Of a DNA stretch of 12,478 nucleotides, positions 8,155 through 12,478 are shown in pieces. This DNA is from CAWUKT01 sp963923035 (GTDB taxonomy: Bacteria; Bacteroidota; Bacteroidia; J057; JADKCL01), in assembly GCA_963923035.1 (NCBI GenBank), contig CAWUKT010000130.1:1-12478 (forward strand), written 5' to 3'. The notes beneath the pieces are model-generated. The model had not been told where the DNA came from. It saw only the letters and a program-made list of their open reading frames with translations, and searched no databases. Numbering within the stretch: the stretch's first letter is position 1; each line of letters starts with the position of its first letter. The translations under genes were made by a program, and so were the position numbers.

Positions 8155-8232
8155 GGCCGATTTGCAACGTCTGTACACAGAATTGCGACATGGCTGAACG
8201 CTCTGAAATTGCCGCGGCAGCACCTTTGGGCC

Positions 8233-11200
8233 ATGCACAAATTCACCTTTACCAGGCTGGCCCGGATTCGAGACTGGAAGCCGATCAGCCCCGCGATTTT
8301 GCTCGTCTTGCTTTTGGCCGGAGGCGGGAAGGGCCTCCTCGCCCAGTACAACTTCACCGCCGGATTGAAATCGTATTATCCCATGAACGGGGACTATTTC
8401 AATGCCGCTTCCAACCCCTCCTACCACCGCAGCTTCAACAATGCCGGGTTCGCGGCCGACAGTTTTGGGGTGATGGGAAATGCAGGGGAGTTCGACGGGA
8501 CGGAACGGGTGAACGGCTATTCCTCTTTCATGGGGCCCAGCTTCCGCAACGGCACGGTGGACCTTTGGTTTCGGGACGACGATACCCTGGGGACTGCTTT
8601 CCGGGTAATGGTGTGGGAGGGGCAACTGAACAATACCGGATTTTGCATCCGGCGGGCGGGCACAGCGGGCCTCCAGGCCCGCTACGGCACCCTGTTCGGA
8701 GCCACCGGCACCGAAAACATCTTGTCCTCCCAGGGAACCTATGCCGATGGCCAGTGGCACCACCTGGCCCTGGTCTCCAAGACCATGGCCGGACCCGATT
8801 CCCTCTACTTATATATTGACGGCGCCCTCGAATCGACCTCCGCGGGCAATTTTAGCGGGTCCAATACCAGCAATTTCACCCGCTTTGGTTGCCGGGATGA
8901 CCTTGTCCAGTTCTGGCAGGGAGCCATGAACGACCTGCGGTTCTGGGACCGGCCCCTCACCCCGGCTGAGATCGCGCAACTCGCCGCCCTTCCCCGCTTT
9001 GTCGTCGACAGCTTCCCCAACCATACCTTTTGCAAGGGGGCATCCGACTCCGTCTGCGTCCAGGTTCTGGGCGGCTCATTTCAAAGCGGCAACCGGTTCG
9101 TGGCCCAATTGTCCGATCCCACCGGCAGCTTCGAAAGTCCGACCACGCTTGGGTTCGTCGACGCCACAGCTTCCGCGTGCATCCCAATCGAATTCCCGGA
9201 AGAAGTCGCCACCGGAGCGGGGTACCGGCTCCGGGTTATCTCCACCCGGCACCCGGCTTGTTCCGACAATTCCCCTGCCCTCTCCATCACCAACCCCGAC
9301 GTCACTGCCGACCGGGACATCCATACCTTTCTCTACCAGTACCTGACCTTTGACAGCACCCTCGACGACTTCTCTGGCAATGGCTACCACGGAAGCCCCA
9401 ATGGTGCCCCGATTTATACCACGGACCGCTTCGGCAATCCCCAGGGCGCTTTCCAATGCGACAACCGCTCGGTGACCACCTTCACCAATTACCACGGCAG
9501 CCAGTACATCAACAATACCACCAATCCCCTGAGCATCTCCATTTGGATACGCCGAACAGGAACGGCTTTCACCTGGCAGACCGTTTATTCTGGCTTCAAC
9601 AATTCACCTGGCATCAACAACGGGCTGTTCATGGGGGTGAATGGCACCACTTTCCGCTTCCGCATCAACAATGGCAACGTGGCCGATATTGGATTTCCGA
9701 TCAATGAGTGGACCCACTTCGTGGGCACGTACGAGGGCGGAATCATCCGCCTCTACCAAAATGGGGTCGAGGTCCGCCAGGTCTCCGCCCCCGGGAATGT
9801 CTCCTTCCGCATTACCCCCAAGATTGGCGATGACAATGGCGGGACGAATTTCCAGGGGGCCGTGGATGACTTCCGCATCTACCGGCGGGCCCTGAATGCC
9901 GCCGAGGTCAAGCTGCTCCACCAGGAAGGCAACCCTGTCTGCGTGTCGGGCGCGGTCTGCAATGGCGATTCCCTCGTCCTTGACTGTCCCGGTGTTCCAG
10001 GGGCCAGCTACCTGTGGACCGGGGTCAATGGCTTTTCGGCGACCACTGAAGACCTCTCCTTTCCCCATTTTGATCCCTTCCTGCACAGCGAATTCCAGTA
10101 CCAGATCCAATTGAACGGATGTCCTGGCACGGTCCATACCGCCCGGCCCAATACCGAGATTGCGCCGGTGGTCACGGCTACCGGCGACACCGCCTGTGTA
10201 GGGGATACTGCGACCCTATTGGCGACGGGCGCCCTGGCCGGGCAGCAGTATTATTGGTACCGGGATGAAGCAGGGAACCAGCTCCTGGATTCGGGCGGGA
10301 CGGTCCAGATTCTTGCGGCGACCTCCGATACCTTTTATGTGGTTCTCGGGGATGGGACCGGGTGCCAAAGCAGTCCGGTGGCCGTCGTGCTGGAAGTTGC
10401 CGGCCAAACGGATACCCTGCCGTCCCTCGCGCCGTTTTGCGACAATGGGACTCCCATTCTGCTTCCTAGCGGGGTGCCTCCCGGTGGCGTCTGGACGGGC
10501 CCCGGGGTCACCGGGACCCAATTTGATCCCACGGTCGCCGGACCGGGAATGGCCACGCTCCAGTACAACTATTCCAGTGGCGGCTGTCCCTCCTGGGTTC
10601 AGACCCACATTGAGGTGCTCCCGGCCCCGGGAGTGGTATTTGCCCCGCTGCCCCCTCTCTGCAACAATGCGCCCGCGATCAACCTGACCGGAATCCAACC
10701 GGTTGGCGGGACCCTTTCCGGGAACGGCGTCACGGGCAATGCCTTTGACCCTTCGGCCGTAGGACCGGGAAATTATCCCCTGCAATATGTCTTCACCGAT
10801 TCCAACGGCTGCGCGGATACTGCCGTGCAATCCATCACCGTGCATCCCGTTCCGCAAGCCATTTTTCCGCCGCAAGCTCCCGTCTGCACCGATGCCCAGC
10901 CCGTGTCCTTGACCGGGTTGCTGCCCACCGGTGGAATTCTGACCGGCCCCGGAGTCAATGGCCTTCAATTTGATCCCCAGGTGACCGGCCCGGGCCTGGT
11001 TGGCCTCATTTATTCGGTGACCGACACCAATGGCTGTGCCGACTCGGCGGCCCAATCCATTCAGGTGGTGGCCCCGCCCTCAGTTCAATTGGCCATGCAG
11101 GCCCTGTTCTGTGAGCAGGACCCTGCTTTGGTCCTGGCAGGGGGCGCACCGGTGGGAGGCACCTATACTGGCCCCGGGGTGACGGGGGCTTCATTTGATC

Positions 11201-11802
11201 CGGCTCTGGCTGGCGTTGGGAACCATACGCTGGCCTATACCTTCACTGATACCAATGGCTGTACCGGGACGGATTCGGCCCTGGTGATGGTGAATGGGGT
11301 GGCGGCTTCCAGCATCTCGGGAGACAGCCTGGCGACCTGTGGGGACACCCTGGTGTACTCGGTGGCCGGTACGATGGGCTCGTTTTACGATTGGTCGGTC
11401 GCGGGGAATGCCACCCTGCTCAATGGTCAGGGAACTCCCACCGTGGAGGTGATCGTTACCGGAGCCAGCGTCACCCTGGCGGTGGTGGAGACGACGGACG
11501 ATCTCTGCGTGGGGGATACGGCCTTCTATGAAGTGAACTGTTTGGTCGGGGTGGAAGAGCAATGGACCACTGATTTTCGAATCTATCCCAACCCCAGTTC
11601 CGGTAAGGTTCGGTTTTGGGTTCCGGAAGGGAATGGAGAATGGCAGGTGTCGGTGGTGAATGGGTTGGGGATCCGGGTCATCGATTCCTGCCCAATGCCC
11701 GCGTCCTTGGAAATGGACCTGTCCGATCTTCCGGTCGGCGTGTACTGGGTGACACTCCAATCCGGCCCTCAGCGGTATACCCGGCGGCTGGTCCTGAAGT
11801 AG
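8233..11802 (+). CDS. Secreted LamG-domain repeat protein with T9SS C-terminal sorting domain
   Basis: A 1189-residue exported protein, probably surface-anchored or released by the type IX secretion system. A signal peptide with hydrophobic core AILLVLLLAGGG ends at LLAQ (about residue 38). Two LamG/concanavalin-like domains follow (about 43-250 and 362-565); both end in the F-x-G-A-[MV]-[ND]-D-[LF]-R pattern seen in such domains, here QGAMNDLRFW and QGAVDDFRIY. A Cys-containing Ig/PKD-like segment spans about 644-725. Four tandem modules of about 75 residues (724-1022) share GG-x-x-x-G-x-G-V-x-G-x-x-FDP and end in GC, each with two cysteines. A further module (about 1023-1104) precedes the type A sorting domain (from Phe1115, FRIYPNPSSG, to the ...RRLVLK end). 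The architecture suggests carbohydrate or matrix binding and adhesion; no catalytic domain is visible. The ATG at 8233 starts the signal peptide directly; an in-frame TTG at 8209 would add eight unneeded residues. The gene follows the hybrid regulator, which may control it. Confidence 0.9.
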   Translation: MHKFTFTRLARIRDWKPISPAILLVLLLAGGGKGLLAQYNFTAGLKSYYPMNGDYFNAASNPSYHRSFNNAGFAADSFGVMGNAGEFDGTERVNGYSSFMGPSFRNGTVDLWFRDDDTLGTAFRVMVWEGQLNNTGFCIRRAGTAGLQARYGTLFGATGTENILSSQGTYADGQWHHLALVSKTMAGPDSLYLYIDGALESTSAGNFSGSNTSNFTRFGCRDDLVQFWQGAMNDLRFWDRPLTPAEIAQLAALPRFVVDSFPNHTFCKGASDSVCVQVLGGSFQSGNRFVAQLSDPTGSFESPTTLGFVDATASACIPIEFPEEVATGAGYRLRVISTRHPACSDNSPALSITNPDVTADRDIHTFLYQYLTFDSTLDDFSGNGYHGSPNGAPIYTTDRFGNPQGAFQCDNRSVTTFTNYHGSQYINNTTNPLSISIWIRRTGTAFTWQTVYSGFNNSPGINNGLFMGVNGTTFRFRINNGNVADIGFPINEWTHFVGTYEGGIIRLYQNGVEVRQVSAPGNVSFRITPKIGDDNGGTNFQGAVDDFRIYRRALNAAEVKLLHQEGNPVCVSGAVCNGDSLVLDCPGVPGASYLWTGVNGFSATTEDLSFPHFDPFLHSEFQYQIQLNGCPGTVHTARPNTEIAPVVTATGDTACVGDTATLLATGALAGQQYYWYRDEAGNQLLDSGGTVQILAATSDTFYVVLGDGTGCQSSPVAVVLEVAGQTDTLPSLAPFCDNGTPILLPSGVPPGGVWTGPGVTGTQFDPTVAGPGMATLQYNYSSGGCPSWVQTHIEVLPAPGVVFAPLPPLCNNAPAINLTGIQPVGGTLSGNGVTGNAFDPSAVGPGNYPLQYVFTDSNGCADTAVQSITVHPVPQAIFPPQAPVCTDAQPVSLTGLLPTGGILTGPGVNGLQFDPQVTGPGLVGLIYSVTDTNGCADSAAQSIQVVAPPSVQLAMQALFCEQDPALVLAGGAPVGGTYTGPGVTGASFDPALAGVGNHTLAYTFTDTNGCTGTDSALVMVNGVAASSISGDSLATCGDTLVYSVAGTMGSFYDWSVAGNATLLNGQGTPTVEVIVTGASVTLAVVETTDDLCVGDTAFYEVNCLVGVEEQWTTDFRIYPNPSSGKVRFWVPEGNGEWQVSVVNGLGIRVIDSCPMPASLEMDLSDLPVGVYWVTLQSGPQRYTRRLVLK
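10402..11298 (+). repeat. Four tandem ~75-residue coding modules
   Basis: Within the secreted protein gene, four modules follow one another with boundaries near 10402, 10624, 10849, 11074 and 11299. Spacing is 222 nt for the first and exactly 225 nt for the others. Each encodes an early Cys (FCDNG, LCNNA, VCTDA, FCEQD), then a GG-x(3)-G-x-G-V-x-G-x(2)-FDP core, and a late Cys (GGCPS, NGCAD, NGCAD, NGCTG). The DNA has diverged well beyond the protein pattern, so this is an old, maintained duplication rather than a recent expansion. The paired cysteines suggest one disulfide per module. Confidence 0.85.
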
Positions 11803-11820
11803 GGCTTGGGAAAAGGATTG

Positions 11821-11859
11821 CGGAATCGGTGCCGGGTGGGTCTACCGCCCGGCATTCCG
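11821..11859 (+). terminator. GC-rich hairpin after the secreted protein gene, possible terminator
   Basis: Eighteen bases after the stop codon, arms CGGAAT (11821-11826) and ATTCCG (11854-11859) frame an inner stem GCCGGGTGG (11831-11839) with CCGCCCGGC (11845-11853), which includes one G-T pair, around a five-base loop; CGGT bulges on the left. The stem is strong, but no T-tract follows on either strand. It could end or protect the 3' end of the upstream mRNA; a classic intrinsic terminator is not supported. Confidence 0.4.
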
Positions 11860-11949
11860 GGTTGGACGGGAGCCACTCTGTTCCTGGTTCCCGATCACAG
11901 GCCCGGAAGCGGCTCCCTCCGGCTGGGAAAGCCCGACCGGGCATGGAGT

Positions 11950-12126
11950 AGCCCCACCTCCGAGGCCCACCAGGGTGCCTCCAAGGTGGGGGAGTCCGCC
12001 TCCACCTCAAACCTCGGCCGTTCCACCTCCGACCTCGGCCCGTCCACCCAAAAGGTCCGGCTTTCCACCTCAAAGCTCGGCCCGCCGACCAAAAAGCTCG
12101 ACCGGTCGACCCTCAGGGCTGCAAAC
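11950..12126. repeat. Degenerate 21-bp repeat array, left orientation
   Basis: Units of 21 bp begin with TCCACC. The clearest start at 12001, 12022, 12043, 12064, 12085 and 12106; the rough unit is TCCACCTCAAAGCTCGGCCC plus one base. Earlier, weaker units begin near 11953 and 11974, then a 6-bp slip restores phase at 12001. Because 21 is a multiple of three, frames stay open on both strands. The plus reading gives heptads such as STSNLGR, STSDLGP and STSKLGP; the minus reading also gives heptads. Both overlapping frames (11806-12444 plus and 11895-12413 minus) lack a credible start (TTG only) or any family signature, so I treat the array as probably noncoding. Confidence 0.75.
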
Positions 12127-12192
12127 GGCCACAAAAAAGGCAAAGTCACCCTGCCTTCGAGGCCCTCCCCTCCACCTGTTTCCCCCCTCTCC

Positions 12193-12231
12193 CCCACCTC
12201 CAAGCCCGGGGGCTTCGACCTTGGAGGCGGG
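12193..12231. other. Inverted-repeat junction between the two 21-bp arrays
   Basis: CCTCCAAG (12197-12204) and CTTGGAGG (12220-12227) are perfect complements across 15 bases. The stem extends outward by CCC (12193-12195) with GGG (12229-12231) after one mismatch, giving 11 pairs in 12. It marks the point where repeat units change orientation. It could fold as a cruciform or RNA hairpin; no T-tract follows. Confidence 0.6.
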
Positions 12232-12432
12232 AGCGCCGAGGTCCGAGGCGGGCGGGCCGACCTCAGAACCGGAAGGGAGGACCTAAATGGCGGACCCTTG
12301 GACCTTGGAGGCTCCCTCCCCCACCTAATTGCCGGAAAATTCCACCTGGGAGGCGGGCGCCCCGAGCTCCGAGGCGGAACGGTCCGGTTACGAGGTGGAA
12401 GCGCCGGGCTCAAAGGCGGAATGCCCCCATAC
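12202..12432. repeat. Degenerate 21-bp repeat array, inverted orientation
   Basis: About ten consecutive 21-bp units start at 12223 and every 21 bp to 12412, with a partial unit at 12202-12222. The core reads GAGGCGG, a variable CG-rich middle, CCGAG, then pyrimidines. The unit at 12350-12370 matches the reverse complement of the left-array unit at 12064-12084 at about 15 of 21 positions, so this is the same repeat family turned round. The plus-frame product is a Gly/Leu/Arg heptad series (for example GSAEVRG, GRPELRG). After it, 12433-12478 shows nothing recognisable. Confidence 0.75.
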
Positions 12433-12478
12433 GTGTCCCGTTAAAACCCACTGAATCTCAGCTGATTGGGATCAGGTC

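Noticed and set aside
8209..8232. TTG start for the secreted protein
   Set aside because: The ATG at 8233 begins a good signal peptide directly, and the extra eight residues add nothing typical of a signal sequence.
6220..8763. An 847-codon open frame on the minus strand opposite the hybrid regulator and the start of the secreted protein gene
   Set aside because: The plus-strand products have complete, ordered catalytic motifs; the antisense product is Gly/Pro/Arg/His-rich with no domain. Long antisense frames are expected from GC-biased codon use.
11868..11917. Inverted repeat GGGAGCC ... GGCTCCC
   Set aside because: Seven-base arms separated by 36 bases in GC-rich DNA are likely by chance, and no T-tract or gene end fits.
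11950..12432. CRISPR array
   Set aside because: Units are contiguous, degenerate and 21 bp with no separating unique spacers, the two halves are in opposite orientation, and no cas gene is nearby.
11803..12478. Insertion sequence or transposon end
   Set aside because: No transposase motif, target-site duplication or paired terminal repeat could be found; the inverted arrays are internal multi-copy repeats, not element ends.

Overview
The window looks like chromosomal DNA from a GC-rich member of the Bacteroidota, probably close to Saprospiraceae/Lewinella-type environmental lineages; the genus-level guess is inference. Three observations point there. One large secreted protein ends in a type IX secretion (T9SS) C-terminal sorting domain with the FRIYPNPSSG motif. 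Beside it is a one-polypeptide histidine kinase/response regulator/AraC-HTH protein, an architecture concentrated in this phylum. The leader of nuoH carries a TAnnTTTG box like the Bacteroidota -7 element.

Layout. Positions 58-86 hold an intrinsic terminator for the minus-strand gene clpC (106-2715), the AAA+ unfoldase of the ClpCP protease. Upstream of clpC, on the same strand with a 64-bp gap, is nuoH (2780-3847), the quinone-site membrane subunit of complex I, with no other nuo gene in view. A 423-bp divergent intergenic region (3848-4270) holds a likely nuoH promoter and a hairpin in its leader. On the plus strand, a monocistronic FabH-like 3-oxoacyl-ACP synthase III (4271-5350) ends at a strong terminator (5384-5420). 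A pyrimidine-rich gap with a perfect 6-4-6 palindrome leads into the hybrid two-component regulator (5518-8154). It is followed in the same direction by a 1189-residue secreted protein (8233-11802) with two LamG-like domains, four 75-residue Cys-containing modules and the T9SS tail. The last ~670 bp hold no convincing gene. They contain a GC-rich hairpin just behind the secreted protein gene and two arrays of degenerate 21-bp repeats in opposite orientation, meeting at an inverted-repeat junction.

How the genes may work together. clpC, nuoH and the KAS III gene are housekeeping or lipid-metabolism functions with no obvious shared pathway. The regulator and the LamG/T9SS protein are adjacent and codirectional, so the simplest reading is a local sensory switch controlling, or co-inherited with, a surface or secreted binding protein; that link is inferred from position only. 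The least explained sequence is the oppositely oriented 21-bp repeat pair at the right end.
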